A DNA stretch of 64,000 bases, from the NCBI RefSeq assembly GCF_004664715.2, contig NC_051063.1, positions 72,712,518-72,776,517 of the forward strand, written 5' to 3'. Positions 1 through 10,093 of this stretch are shown piece by piece; the stretch's first letter is position 1, and each line of letters opens with the position of its first letter. This DNA is from Peromyscus leucopus. Its lineage: Eukaryota > Chordata > Mammalia > Rodentia > Cricetidae. The notes under the pieces are model-generated. The model was not told the DNA's origin, did not search any database, and saw only the letters and a list, made by a program, of their open reading frames with translations. A program made the position numbers and the translations under genes.

Positions 1-500
1 CGTGGGCAGCGGTGATTTTATTGGAAATCCTTGTGTTGGTCTTCGGCAGAGGTTCGGGGCAATGGGTTCATACTCTGAAGCTCTACAGCCCCTGCACCCC
101 GATGCTACTACTCCCAGCTTGGGGGTTGTAGGCAAGTTTCATCCCCGTGGCACCCCTGAACCCAGAGTTGCTCCCTGACCCAGGGACTGTTCCGTGAATG
201 TTGGCCGACTAGAAGTAACTTGAAGTTACTTTGTATCACTGGATTCCTCTCCAGCTTCAACAAAATCAAAGTTAGACTTGAACTCTGCCACAGGGGGCTG
301 CTGTGAGGATGGAGTGAGATGACATGAGTGGGTATCTGGTGCGCAGGCCCATGAGAAGCTTCCGGAAGGCTCCTCCAGCTCTACCAGGCAACAGCACCGT
401 CAGATGCCCTCGAACTCAGCAAGCCTCACAGGCTGTGCTGACGTCAGTGTTTGTGGTCGCTCTACAAAACACAGCAATCTGCATCATGGTGTAAACCCTG
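1..500. other. Unassigned sequence, possible MIR remnant
   Basis: No gene or clear repeat is recognised. Around 272-352 the order GCTGCTGTGAGGAT, then GAGATGA, recalls the 3' part of MIR in plus orientation, but the match is short and weak. The rest appears to be unique mammalian DNA. Confidence 0.4.
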
Positions 501-511
501 GGAATCTACTC

Positions 512-1168
512 TTTTTTTATGTTTTTATTTTATTTTATTTTATAATACAATTCAGTTCTACATAGCAGCCACGGATTCCCTTGTTCTTCTCCCTCCTGCC
601 CCCCTCCCCTTCCCCCAAGCCTACCCCCATTCCCACCTCCTCCAGGGCAAATCCTCCCCCAAGGACTGAGATCAACCTGGTAGACTCAGTCCAGGCAGGT
701 CCAGGTCCCTCCTCCCAGGCTGAGCCAAGCGACCCTGCATACGCCCCAGGTTTCAAACAGCCAACTCATGCAATGAGCACAGGACCCGGTCCCATTGCCT
801 GGATGCCTCCCAAACAGATCAAGCCAATTGACTGTCTCACCCATTCAGAGGGCCTGATCCAGTTGGGGGCCCCTCAGCCATTGGTTCATAGTTCATGTGT
901 TTCCACTCATTTGGCTTTTTGCCCCTGTGCTTTATCCAACCTTGGTCTCAACAATTCTTGCTCATATAAACCCTCCTCTTTCTCACTAATTGGACTCCCG
1001 GAGCTCCATCCGAGGCCTAGCCATGGATCTCTGCATCCAGTTCCCTCAAAGATACCCCCACAATAGACTGCTGGCAATGGTCGAGAGACAGCCAGAACTG
1101 ACCTACTCTGGTGATGGGATGGCCAAACACCCTAATTGTCATGCTAGAAACCCCGTCCAATGACTGAG
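512..1168 (-). mobile_element. 5'-truncated LINE-1 insertion, 3' end only
   Basis: This is the end of a rodent L1 read on the minus strand. The T-rich stretch at 511-542 is its A-rich tail. The pyrimidine run at about 585-660 is the G-rich polypurine tract typical of L1 3' UTRs. The rest, to 1168, matches my memory of the terminal region of rodent (Lx-like) L1. The insertion is bounded by a direct repeat, GGAATCTACTCTTT, at 501-514 and 1169-1182; this is a target-site duplication expected from target-primed reverse transcription. No intact ORF2 remains. An open frame of 161 codons on the opposite strand (581-1066) is antisense to the L1 and is not a gene. Confidence 0.8.
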
Positions 1169-1194
1169 GGAATCTACTCTTTAAAATGAGATTC

Positions 1195-1275
1195 AGACCC
1201 CAGCGCTCTGGAGCTGAGAGGCAGGGGGATCACAGTGAGTTCTAGACAAACTGCCTCAAAAGCCAAAAGACAAAC
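1195..1275 (+). mobile_element. B1-like SINE fragment
   Basis: The order CAGCGCTCTGGAG, GAGGCAGGGGGATCA, GTGAGTTCTAG, CTGCCTCAAAA follows the right half of B1/Alu-like SINEs on the plus strand. It is diverged and lacks the 5' end. It lies directly beside the L1 insertion. Confidence 0.55.
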
Positions 1276-1842
1276 TGGGAATCTTGTGAGAGTTTACCTA
1301 CCCAAGGATAAGAAGGTGGAGATGGGGTGGGAGCAAATTCTTAGATTCAGGTTTGGGGTGCAGACCTGAGGCCCCAAGTGTTCACAGTCTGGTGTGGCTG
1401 CATCGTGAATTCTCCTGCCCATTCCTTCAGGAAAAGGCAGCAAGTCTAGAGCTGTTCTCTCACCAGGATTCAGCTGCCCTCGGAAGCTTCCCCCGGCTGC
1501 TAAACCAAGCGATGGAAAGAAAATTGAGGGTTTATGTATTTTTTAAATAAAGGGATTCTAATTCCAATAAAAAATAATGCCCTTCCATGGACAACTGCCA
1601 TCTCCTCGGCTGCCTCTTCCCGTTTTAATAAAAATTTTTATTGTGTACATTAGGTTAACCAGACATAAGCGCAGCCTCGCTGGAGCTCGAGTCACTCAAG
1701 GGGAACCATTCTTGTTCATGCCAGGACTGTGAATCAGGCTTTCTGGGAGGGAAGATGAGCCACAGCCACCCTGAAGAGCAATATGGCAGCTCTCCAGAGC
1801 AGATGCTGGGAGGAGGGGGGCTCGGCCCTCAAGGGACTGTAG
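1276..1842. other. Unassigned sequence
   Basis: No gene or repeat family is recognised. An A/T-rich patch at about 1623-1660 (TTTTAATAAAAATTTTTATT) may be the worn end of an older element, but nothing identifies it. Confidence 0.4.
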
Positions 1843-1954
1843 TTATATACATATACATACATATACATGCGTGTGTGTATATATATATACACACACATAC
1901 ACATTTATATATCTATATATATTCACACACACATGCACGCATATATATACACAT

Positions 1955-2004
<50 letters not shown>
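1843..2004 (+). repeat. Compound (TA/CA)n microsatellite
   Basis: Interrupted TATACA/CACA units run into a pure (CA)n tract at about 1960-2004. It directly abuts a minus-strand B1-like fragment. Confidence 0.95.
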
Positions 2005-2006
<2 letters not shown>

Positions 2007-2007
2007 A

Positions 2008-2082
2008 GATGGGGTAAGCTATGCAGCCCAGGCTGATCCTGAACTCTAGCATTATAAGAATACATCACCACATTCAGCTAGA
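2008..2082 (-). mobile_element. B1-like SINE fragment
   Basis: GCTATGCAGCCCAGGCTGAT, CCTGAACTC and then ATCACCACATTCAGCT are the landmarks of a B1 read from its minus strand, with the middle deleted. Diverged copy. Confidence 0.5.
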
Positions 2083-2327
2083 GTCATTTTATTCACACTT
2101 TACTTTCCAAGGATGCTGGTTTTAATGATATAGAGCCCATCTCATGTCCTATCCCTCTCTGGCTGATTCCCAAGACCCAAAGCCAGGAGGAAGCCCACCG
2201 GAAGCTGAGGGATAGAGCTGTGGTTCCCTCTGCTGTCTGAATGCATTTTTCATGGTGATATGCCTTCTGCTCAAACAGACAGGAACAGAGCTGGATGCTG
2301 GTACTGACTTTTTTTTTTTTGTCTGTG

Positions 2328-2455
2328 TTACCTCAGGCAAATTAATTAACTTCTCTGTATTCTAGTTTCATTCATCTGTCAGACGTGGACAACACCAGCC
2401 TCTGGCATGCTTCTGAGAATCGGAGCATATGGTCATGTAGAAACCCCAGCATCAG
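2328..2455 (+). mobile_element. MIR SINE
   Basis: CCTCAGGCAAATTAATTAACTT, CTCTGTATTCTAGTTTCATTCATCTGT and the following GAGAATCGGAGCATATG follow the MIR core order (GGCAAGTTACTTAACCTCTCTG, CAGTTTCCTCATCTGT, GAGGAT). Ancient mammalian tRNA-derived SINE. Confidence 0.7.
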
Positions 2456-2544
2456 GTTAGGCCAAGCCGACGGTCACTGTGCGGCACTGTATCGGCGGTA
2501 TGCCTGTCATAGCAACAAAACCTGGCGGAAGTGACGTCGGAAGG

Positions 2545-2831
2545 AAAGCCTTCTTTTGGCTCAGTTTAGGTGTAGTCTATCACGGCAGGGAAGGCATGGT
2601 GGCCAGAGTGGGTCAGTCCTTGGTAGTGGGAGCTTGTAGCCTCTTACATGGCATTAACCAGGAAGCAGAGTGCTCAAGCCAGAAGCCAGGCTATACTTTC
2701 CAAGGCCTGCTCCTAGACCTACATTAGCCAGCTAAACTCTAGGTCCCAAAGATTCTACAAAACAGTGCTACCAGCTAAGACCAAATGCTCAAATACACAA
2801 GGCTGTGGACACATTCAAACCCTAACAGGAT
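2545..2831 (-). mobile_element. MaLR (ORR1-like) LTR, reverse
   Basis: TCACGGCAGGGAAGGCATGG, AACCAGGAAGCAGAG, GTGCTACCAGCTAAGACC and ACATTCAAACCCTAACAG are the landmark order of a rodent ERVL-MaLR LTR on the minus strand. It is a solo or partial LTR with no internal region and no reading frame. Confidence 0.65.
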
Positions 2832-2944
2832 ATAAGATATTAAAGAAGGCCTTGTTATGGAAATGATTCTTAAATATTGCCCATATCAAACTCTATAATT
2901 TCCGATCCCATAGTAAGTGTTAGGTAAGGGGCTGGGTAGGCTGA

Positions 2945-3260
2945 AATGTATATAAGTTAGTTCTTGCTGTGTAACAAATACCCTAAAAGTCAGAGGTTTG
3001 AAATGCCAATCACTTCTTGTTTATAGTTCATGAAACCAGGCTAAGGATTGGCAGCTCTTCCTGGCCCAGCTGACTTTCATCATGATGGGAGTTACTGGCT
3101 GTTGATGGGTCTGGATTGCCTCTTCTAGGGCTGCTGTGCCACCAGCCATGGAGCAGAACCAAAGAGAACTGGGAAAGTCCTCCCAAGACCTCAGTTCAGG
3201 CTGGTTCCCATCCTGCTTGACTTGGACTGTATGTCACAGAGGGTCATAAGGCCAAGCAGA
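2945..3260 (-). mobile_element. Old MaLR (MLT1-like) LTR fragment
   Basis: CTTGCTGTGTAACAAATACC followed by CTAAAAGTCAGAGG and later gene-free sequence recalls the reverse complement of mammalian MLT1-class LTRs (GCTGTGTAACAAATTACC, CAAAACTTAGTGG). The distal part is too diverged to bound exactly. Confidence 0.5.
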
Positions 3261-3934
3261 CTGGAGACATTCTGCAAAGTCACACGGCAGTAAGCATGGT
3301 GCTGGAGGGAAGGGTTGAGCGTAGGGACCCAAAGGGTTTGCCGGTCCAGGGGCAGCAAAGGGGAAATCCCGGGAGAGCTAATCTTCAGGAGTCAGCTGTG
3401 CAGACCTGGGCACTTGTAGGAGTTCACCAGGCCTCGTGAGGCATACCCACAGACCCCTGAGCTGCACAGCAGGGTCTTCTAGCATAGAATGTGGGAATAG
3501 CCAGAGACTCAGTCTCCCTGACTCCAGAGCCTTGGGTAAGTGGCTAGGCAGTGAAGGAAGATGATCTTCTCAGCAACTCCTCCACAGGCGCATGTCTCAA
3601 GTGACCGACTAATCACCTCATGCAGCCCTGATGTCCTCTTTGTCACCCCTCACCTCTGCCTCATACTGACTGAGGCTCTCCCAACCCCCAGTCCAGTGTC
3701 CCTCAATAGCCCAGAGGCCTTGGTCACCATCCCTCAGGGGACCTGGCCCACGAGGTTCAGCTGCTTCTTCCTGCAAGAGGATGACTCCTCCAGGAGTCAT
3801 AAGAGACACCCCCAATCCCTTGAGCTTCTGTGTCTGTCATGGTCTTTGTCCATTCACACACCCAAACTGGGATGTCTGGCTCATGGTCATCTGCAGGTCC
3901 TAGAGCCCTCAGGAACAAATATGGTGATGAATGC

Positions 3935-3936
<2 letters not shown>
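3261..3936. other. Unassigned sequence with short inverted repeat
   Basis: No repeat family or gene is recognised. A perfect 9-bp inverted repeat, ATGACTCCT / AGGAGTCAT with a 2-bp spacer, lies at 3781-3800; each arm is close to an AP-1 half site. An open frame that continues into the microsatellite downstream has no recognisable domain. Confidence 0.4.
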
Positions 3937-3986
<50 letters not shown>

Positions 3987-4000
3987 AGAGAGAGAGAGAA

Positions 4001-4062
<62 letters not shown>
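3937..4062 (+). repeat. (TG)n(GA)n compound microsatellite
   Basis: Pure (GT)n at 3937-3985 joins a nearly pure (GA)n tract at 3985-4062. The GA part is a homopurine mirror repeat able in principle to form triplex DNA. Long open frames in all frames here are artefacts of the repeat. Confidence 0.97.
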
Positions 4063-4064
<2 letters not shown>

Positions 4065-4194
4065 TGTGAAGGGCCATGCGGAGCTGACTGTGGCTCTGCC
4101 TCACTGTGGGACAAAGGCAATGTGCCATGTCCCTGTCCTGCAAGAATCAAGAGAACAGGGTGATTTTAGATTGGGCAACTCTAGCAACCCTCCT

Positions 4195-4290
4195 CAACCA
4201 CCGCTCACCAGCTATGTGGCAGGGACAAGTCTCTTGTCCCCACCCTGAGCCTCACACAAAGGTGGGGAGCCTCAACTACTCCTATCTTAG
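4195..4290 (+). mobile_element. MIR SINE fragment
   Basis: CAGCTATGTGGCAGGGACAA, GTCTCTTGTCC, CCTGAGCCTCA, then GGTGGGGA parallels the MIR order (GCTGTGTGACCTTGGGCAAG, CTGAGCCTCAGTTTCC, ATGGGGA). Diverged. Confidence 0.5.
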
Positions 4291-4750
4291 AGCTGGCCAG
4301 CTCTGAACAGTCCATGAACCATCACCAACTAAAGGGAGAGGTGACTGCAGCCAGCTTCCTCGGACCCTCCTATGGACTTGGGAAGCCACAGCGTAGTTTA
4401 GAACTAGCCTTTGGGGTGTTTTCCTAAACCCAGTTTCTCCCTTTGCCCTTGGATTGACTCTGTACTCAGAAAGATCTTTGAAATCCCGAATTGGCTCATG
4501 TTATTTTCAGCCCCACGCCCTTCCAAAGCCTGCCCACTACAACAGACACACTCCCTACCTCCCTACCTGGACCTCATGCTGCTCTGTCACTCAGATGGTA
4601 GATTCATGGGGATCCAAGCCTAGGCCCTGGCAACTGTAGCAAGCTAGGCTCAGCTACCCCGCCTCACAGGATAATTAAAGAGATAATTAGTGAAAAGCAG
4701 AGTAAGGATATCTATTCAATGCAGCCACATTGGGAAGAGGAGCAAATAAA

Positions 4751-4751
<1 letters not shown>
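4291..4751. other. Unassigned sequence
   Basis: No gene or repeat recognised. The sequence is mixed in composition. The small open frames overlap each other in several frames without codon structure. Confidence 0.4.

Positions 4752-4793
<42 letters not shown>
4752..4793 (+). repeat. (CA)n microsatellite
   Basis: Uninterrupted CA dinucleotides, about 21 units. Confidence 0.97.
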
Positions 4794-4795
<2 letters not shown>

Positions 4796-5265
4796 CAAGC
4801 TCATTTTTAAGATCCTAACATGAGGTTTAGATTAAAATAGAGGGCAAGAGGCATGCACAGCTAAGCATTTCCAGTCAAGGTGTGGCCCCATCCATCATCA
4901 TCTTGGCTGTCCTGCGAAGTTGCCAGAACTGTGAAGACTAGCTCCCACTCTGGCTAGCACCAGGGCCCTGGCCCTTCTATCTCCCAGCGTGAGATTCCTG
5001 GGGAATTCCAATTCTTTGGAGTCCATCATCTCAATCATCCCATAGCTGAAGGGAGGGACTCTTAGGTCTTGATTTAGAGTATCTTATCTCTTGTCAGAAT
5101 GGCTACACAGATTCCAAGCTTCCTTGGGTCCCTGGAACCTGCTGCATTCATTTCTACCACACGGCCTTTGCTCTGGCTAACAAGAGCCAGGTTGCCACAT
5201 AGGGCTATATACCATGAGGTTTGTAGGCTTTTTTGTATGTGCGTATACATATGTACACACGTGTT
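4794..5265. other. Unassigned sequence
   Basis: No gene or repeat recognised; ordinary unique-looking DNA between a microsatellite and a B4 SINE. Confidence 0.4.
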
Positions 5266-5601
5266 CTGCATGTGCACATAAGTGCATACTCACATGTATG
5301 CATGTGCATGCTGAAAACCAGAGGTCAATGTCGGATATCTTCCTCAATCACTCTCTGCCATGTTTTTTAAGGCAGGGCCTTTCACTGAGTCTGAAACTCA
5401 TGAACTCAGCTGGACTGGCTGGGCAGCAGCCCCTAGGGAATCCTACTGTCTCTCTCTCCCCAGCACTGGATTATAGGTGCCTGGGTTGGTTGGTTTTTCA
5501 TTGCAGTTGATTTTGTTTTTCCATGGGCTCTGGAGAACTGAACGTGGGTCCTCATGTTTTCATGGTGAGCACTTCACTGCCCGAGCCATCTCTCCTGTCC
5601 C
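5266..5601 (-). mobile_element. B4-family SINE (RSINE1/B4A type)
   Basis: Reading the plus strand: alternating CA/TG tail, GAAAACCAGAGGTCAATGTC, GGCAGGGCCTTTCACTGAG, GAACTCAGCTGGACTGGCTG, CCAGCACTGGATTATAGGTG, ACTGAACGTGGGTCCTCATG and finally CCGAGCCATCTCTCCTG. This is the reverse complement of a full-length rodent SINE with a tRNA-like head (at 5601), a B1-like middle and a CA-rich tail. Nearly complete, well diverged. Confidence 0.75.
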
Positions 5602-5629
5602 TTTCGAACCTTTTGAAAACCCAAAGATG

Positions 5630-5790
5630 CCTCATCTGACTCATCTCGTCTTCACAAGGATCCTCTAATACAGAGAGAATCGTAGCCCCATTTCCTATGA
5701 GGACAGCAGAGCTCCAAGAGCTGAAGAAACTTGCCTGGAGCCACACAGCTAGTGGAACCCAGTCTGGGACCAGTCCCCTTCCCAGTGCTG
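5630..5790 (-). mobile_element. MIR SINE
   Basis: CCCCATTTCCTATGAGGACA, GAGCTGAAGAAACTTGCCTG and GCCACACAGCTAGTGGAACC give the classic reverse MIR order (CCCATTTTACAGATGAGG, ACTTGCCCAAGG, CACACAGCTAGT). Confidence 0.7.
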
Positions 5791-6115
5791 TGCCTGCCCA
5801 TAGAGGAGTGCCAGATGGTTGTGGGATGCCCATCTGTGTCCTCCAGGTGATGGGGCAGGGCTTGCTTATGGTAGCCCACTCTCAACCCCAGAAGATTCAT
5901 CACGAGAGCAATGGGCATGGATAGTATGCGATCCTCACAGGGAGCCATGAAAAAGTGGACAGTCAAGGTCACAGGGAGCCATGTCATTTACATGCTAATG
6001 GCAAGGCCAGTATGGAAGGCTGGAACCGGAGCACTGGTTGGTACCTGGCATCAATCATGGGCTTCATCTTCAGGGCATTTCCAGCTTCACAAATCCTGAC
6101 ACTGGAACAGGGCTC
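5791..6115. other. Unassigned sequence
   Basis: No repeat or gene recognised. The short direct repeat CACAGGGAGCCATG occurs at about 5936-5949 and 5971-5984, a minor local duplication. Confidence 0.4.
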
Positions 6116-6300
6116 TTCTCTAGCTTGGAGCAGATGTTAATTTGCATGCAGAGCCTCCATTTGTCGATGGTTCCCATTATCCCTATAATTGCCCCCACAT
6201 ACAGGGCTCGATAGAGTTATAAAGCTGTCCTTCGGGAGCTCCGAGTCAATAACAGGGCTATTGATCAGGTGCGGAAATGGTCTCCCGACACTCTTACTGC
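6116..6300. promoter_or_regulatory. Candidate conserved noncoding element with octamer motif
   Basis: This segment is repeat-free, has no reading frame and contains a perfect POU/octamer site ATTTGCAT at 6140-6147 preceded by TTA (TTAATTTGCAT). Several CpGs occur nearby, unusual for the surrounding bulk DNA. Inference only: enhancer-like composition. Conservation could not be measured here. Confidence 0.3.
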
Positions 6301-6468
6301 CCAGAAGGAAAGTCCCCTGTGGAATCGTGGGTACAGGCCCAAGTCTCCCTGAACCTACATGCTAGAGGAGGCCATTTTTTTAATTGAAGGCAATCTGGGA
6401 AGGCCCCTGAACACCAGGGAGCTTGTCCAGGTATCTGAAGGCTCTCTAAAAATGTACCTTGGTAACTG

Positions 6469-6612
6469 GGGGGTGGTGGCACATGCCTGTAATCCCAGCA
6501 CTCTGGAGGCTGAGTCAGGAGGATTGTCATTGCAAGCTTGAGGCTATATCCCAAGATTGTGTCAATAAATAAACAAATGAATACATTAGTAAATAACAAA
6601 AACAAAGAACAT
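6469..6612 (+). mobile_element. B1-type SINE
   Basis: GGGTGGTGGCACATGCCTGT, AATCCCAGCACTCTGGAGGC and TGAGTCAGGAGGATTG are the left half of a B1/proto-B1 element with internal box A/B region, followed by a degraded right half and an AATAAATAAACAAATG tail. Confidence 0.75.
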
Positions 6613-6689
6613 CCCTGGGTGGCCGTCAAGTGGGTCATTCTAGTCCATGTGTGGCAAGGACAGCATTCAGGGACTTCAGTCTCTTCTCT

Positions 6690-6818
6690 CTCATTCTCTC
6701 GGCATGTGACCTTGAGCAAGTCAATCTTTGTAAGCCTCGATTTCTCATTAGGTGAAATGGAGGGTATACTAATTCCTTTGCCTCTCTCATGAGGGTGTTG
6801 GAAGGATTAAAGGTCATC
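6690..6818 (+). mobile_element. MIR SINE
   Basis: CATGTGACCTTGAGCAAGTC, GCCTCGATTTCTCATTAGG, TGAAATGGAGGGTA and GAGGGTGTTGGAAGGATTAA follow the MIR consensus order closely on the plus strand. Confidence 0.75.
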
Positions 6819-6884
6819 GACATCTGTGTTCTTCAGGAAAGCCGCCTCTCGTAGATTGTCCACGATCCAGGGTTTGACCGTACA

Positions 6885-7060
6885 CTCGTGCACATATGAA
6901 CAGCACTGACTGGGCTCAGTGGGCTGTGAAAAGAGGACAGGAAGTTGGGAAGGGGTGAGGGGGGTCTGAAAGGAGTTGGAGGAACAGTGGGAGGTAGATA
7001 CGATCAAAATACATTGTATACAAGTATAAAATTCTCAAGAGATGAATAAAACCAGTAGAT
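6885..7060 (+). mobile_element. LINE-1 3' end
   Basis: GAGGACAGGAAGTTGGGAAG, a G-rich purine stretch, GATCAAAATACATTGTATAC and AAATTCTCAAGAGATGAATA match the terminal 3' UTR of rodent L1 on the plus strand. Only the last part of the element is present. Confidence 0.7.
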
Positions 7061-8724
7061 AAAGACATTTATTTCCGCTAAAATGAAAAATAAAGGGTGC
7101 TTCTGATGTGTGGAAGCCCCTTGGGAGAACCCCACACTGTGGCCTCAGCAGCAGCCCTTTGAAGACTTGCGCCATATCAGCATCCATGACCCCACTGACA
7201 CATATCTCTGTGTGCTCCGTGTTTCAGATTTAATGGGTCACGATGGAGTCTGACTTCCTCAGTGACAGTGACAAGACTGGCTAGGAATGACATTTGGAGA
7301 GTCATCGGTCTGTTCTAGGTCTGGCAATTTGTTTCACCCTTGCAGCCTCATTTTGCTCAGCTATGACATTCCGGACCCAGCAAGGAGAATGAGGGAAAGA
7401 TGCCAAGAGTTGAGGCTATTTTCTTGGACCTGGTACTTCCCCCCACGAAGGCCCTTGTTTCTGAGCTCTGAAGGGTTTTTTCTTATGTGCCCATGGGTTA
7501 GAGGTCAGAGGTCAGAAGTTGTCTTTCATCCATGCTCGGCTTCAGTGCATGCAAAGTTACTGGAAGTTCCCAATCAGCGGGACTGCCATGTTGCTGCTAA
7601 GGCTAAAGTCATAGGAACATGGTAAGAGAGTTCCTGAGAGGCAGCTAGCAGAACATGCCCACAGCCTTTCCCTTTTCGGAGTCCTCCAGGGAGATGTCTA
7701 CGAAAACGGTTATCAGCAAACATCCCCTCTCCACCGTAAGAGCCAGTGTGGACTTAAAGCGTGTCGCCAGGCAAGCCCCGGCCCTGCCAAGCTGTCTTTA
7801 CCTAGCCTACCCCCCACTCCCTCGTTCTCTCTCCCAGGGCAAGTTTAATAAGCCAATATCAAAACCATCTATGCCCAGAGCTTTCAAAGATTTAAGACTT
7901 TTAAATGTGAAGCACCTCATTATATCTGACTATTTTCAATAAAAAAAGAGTCCCGATAAGGCTCTGATATGACACCAGTTATCAGCAGGATTTGTTTGAC
8001 GTTGATTTGAAATGGGCACTGCTTGCTTTGGGGGTAATGGAATCAAACACTTGGCAACTGCATGGTGCAAGTAGATCGCTTTTCAGGTGTGGACACTGAG
8101 ATGGAGGGAGACTGTGTTTGGGGTTTACCAAAATAAAGCTCCCTTGTACGGTGTGGCACACAGCGCTGGCTCCATGGACAATTGACTTCCTTCCCTATCA
8201 ACCAGCTACAATGTTTACCTTCTTATTCCAACCATTTCCAAACCATTAAAACTAAGAGGATTAGCATCATGTTTCAGCCAAGGTGTACTTTTATTTCAGC
8301 AAATACTTCTTTCACTCTCGGGGGGATTAAAGGTCTAAAAGAAATGGTGCCTTTATGTGGCACACTGTGTCACACAGGTTAATATATATATTTTAGAGAC
8401 TATATTGTCCTTGTCTGGTGAAAGTGAATTTTGAAAAGAGTTAAGTTTCAGGACAAACAGCATAAATGGTAAAGATTCCTGAAAGTCAGAACCGGGTTTC
8501 CTGCCCTGTGAATGCTTGTAAGGGTATCAGTCAGGATCCAGGAGAGCAACGATTACCTCCACCCTGAGCAGGCCTGCTAAACCACATGACTGGGATGGAG
8601 CTTTCAAACATGTGTGAGTGCTGAGATCCTGGCTGGAGGAGGCATGCCCTTGTGCCTTTACCCACTTCTGCGGGTCCTGGGAGTCTAAATTTCAAGACTT
8701 AACTACTTTCTCCTGTGGCTTGCT
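7061..8724. other. Repeat-poor unassigned sequence
   Basis: About 1.6 kb with no repeat family or gene I can name. The part at about 7830-8070 is A/T-rich with several GATA-type cores (CCGATAAGG, TGATATGA, GTTATCAGC), a pattern seen in conserved noncoding DNA. Nothing here has the structure of a protein-coding exon that I can recognise. Confidence 0.35.
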
Positions 8725-8845
8725 GGTTTTTGAGACAGGGTCTTCCTGAACTTTGGAGGCTGGCCTTGAACTCAACACATCCTCCTGTTCAGACTCACCA
8801 CCCCCACTCAAGTGTTGGGATTTAGGATCACGGGCATGTGCTCTC
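8725..8845 (-). mobile_element. B1 SINE, reverse
   Basis: TTTTTGAGACAGGGTCTTCC, GGAGGCTGGCCTTGAACTCA, CAAGTGTTGGGATTTAGGAT and CACGGGCATGTGCT are the reverse B1 landmarks in order. Diverged but near full length. Confidence 0.75.
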
Positions 8846-8865
8846 ATTCTCAGCTCATTCACTCT

Positions 8866-8940
8866 TTCTTTATTCCTTCCCTCCTCCCTCTCTCCCTCCC
8901 TCCCATTGTTTCCTCCTCTTCTGCTCTTCTCCCTTCAACT
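8866..8940. repeat. Pyrimidine-rich low-complexity tract
   Basis: C/T-only or nearly C/T-only sequence made of CCTCCCTC and TTCCC units; possibly the degraded tail of the neighbouring SINE. Confidence 0.8.
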
Positions 8941-8968
8941 TTTATTTTATTTTTTATTGTGTGTGCCA

Positions 8969-8969
<1 letters not shown>

Positions 8970-9019
<50 letters not shown>
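8970..9019 (+). repeat. (TG)n microsatellite
   Basis: About 24 TG units. Placed exactly where the CA-rich tail of the following minus-strand SINE would lie, so it probably grew from that tail. Confidence 0.97.
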
Positions 9020-9021
<2 letters not shown>

Positions 9022-9165
9022 CCTACAGCCTATGTGTGGAGGTTGGAGAACGGCCTTTAAGTTAGTGCTGTCTTTCTACCTTGGGTCTTGGGGATCAAAC
9101 TCAGGTCATTGGGCTAATGTGACAGGCATCTCTACCTGCTGAACTGGCTGTCTGGCTCTCTACCT
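9020..9165 (-). mobile_element. B2/B3-superfamily SINE, reverse
   Basis: TATGTGTGGAGGTTGGAGAA, CTTGGGTCTTGGGGATCAAA, CTCAGGTCATTGGGCTAATG and CTCTACCTGCTGAACTGGCT follow the reverse order of a B3-like SINE whose tRNA-like head is at the 9165 end. Confidence 0.7.
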
Positions 9166-9685
9166 ACTTACTTTTTTAAATGAGAATTTTATATAAAATC
9201 AACTCGAAAAAGTCACGGCTGTGTCATGTCCCCTTAAAACTCACATTCTGAAGTTAGGTGCTCTTTGTACATGTGTCTTTGTTCATCTCACAGTTACCTT
9301 AAAGACCTACACATGTGATTTACAAGATATGGTCTCACAACCTAAAAGTCAACTCAGAATTCATCAGAAACACAAAATCCCAAGACCCATGATAGAGCTA
9401 AATTTTTGGAACTCTAGAGCAGGATCTTATGACAGCCTCCCCAACCCCAGCTGACTTGGGAGGTAGAGAACAACTGATTCAGGACAAATACCTGTTTTAG
9501 AGTTATGTTGCCTAAGCATTCATGTTAGCTTTGTCACAGCAATAGAAAATTAACTAAGACAAACACTTATAAATTTTAAGTACTAGTGACCTGTGCAAAA
9601 ATGTCAAAGGGCCAAACATACATGTACCTGGAATTTCTGAAGGAAGGAGCCAGTGAAGATACAACGAAGTAATACTTCAAGTAAA
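9166..9685. other. A/T-rich sequence, possible MaLR end
   Basis: TTTGTCACAGCAATAGAAAA followed by TTAACTAAGACA at about 9532-9563 resembles the 3' terminus of a rodent MaLR LTR on the plus strand, but its upstream body is not recognisable. The rest is unassigned A/T-rich DNA. Confidence 0.35.
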
Positions 9686-9689
9686 TACT

Positions 9690-10090
9690 TGAAGTAAAAC
9701 ACTAAGTATTTTCAAAATTTTATAAAAACTATAAATCCATATAGCTAAACATATCAATAAGCTACAAGCATGAGAAACATAAAGAAATCTAAACCCAGTG
9801 GTATCATATTCAAACTATTTAAAAATCATCAATAAAGAGAAAATATTAAAAAGCAACCAGAGAGAAAGAAATACAGCACAATAGAAGAATAAACCTAGGT
9901 GACAGCATATTCTTCATTGAAAAAAAAGAATGCTAAGAGACAGTGAAGACATATCTTAAATGAATAGGGAAACTGATATTCTAGAATTATCTGCCCAACA
10001 AATACGTTTTCCAGAATTTAAGGCAAAATGGAATTTTGAAAACATACAAAAGTCAAAAGAAAATCTTTGCTGGATTCAAACTGTAGAAGG
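9690..10090 (+). mobile_element. Ancient L1M-type LINE-1 fragment
   Basis: ATCATCAATAAAGAGAAAAT, AAGCAACCAGAGAGAAAG, a degraded CTAGAATTATCTGCCCAAC, AATTTAAGGCAAAATGGAA and ACATACAAAAGTCAAAAG correspond, in order, to the 3' region of mammalian L1M elements (CAACCAGAGAGAAA, TAGAATTCTATACCCAGC, AATGAAGGCAAAATAAAGAC). No reading frame survives. This copy predates the rodent-specific repeats around it. Confidence 0.65.
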
Positions 10091-10093
10091 TAT

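Noticed and set aside
581..1066. 161-codon open frame on the plus strand
   Set aside because: It is antisense to the 3' end of a truncated L1 and has no independent support.
3561..4163. 200-codon open frame
   Set aside because: Extended by the TG/GA array; no domain and overlapping frames on the other strand.
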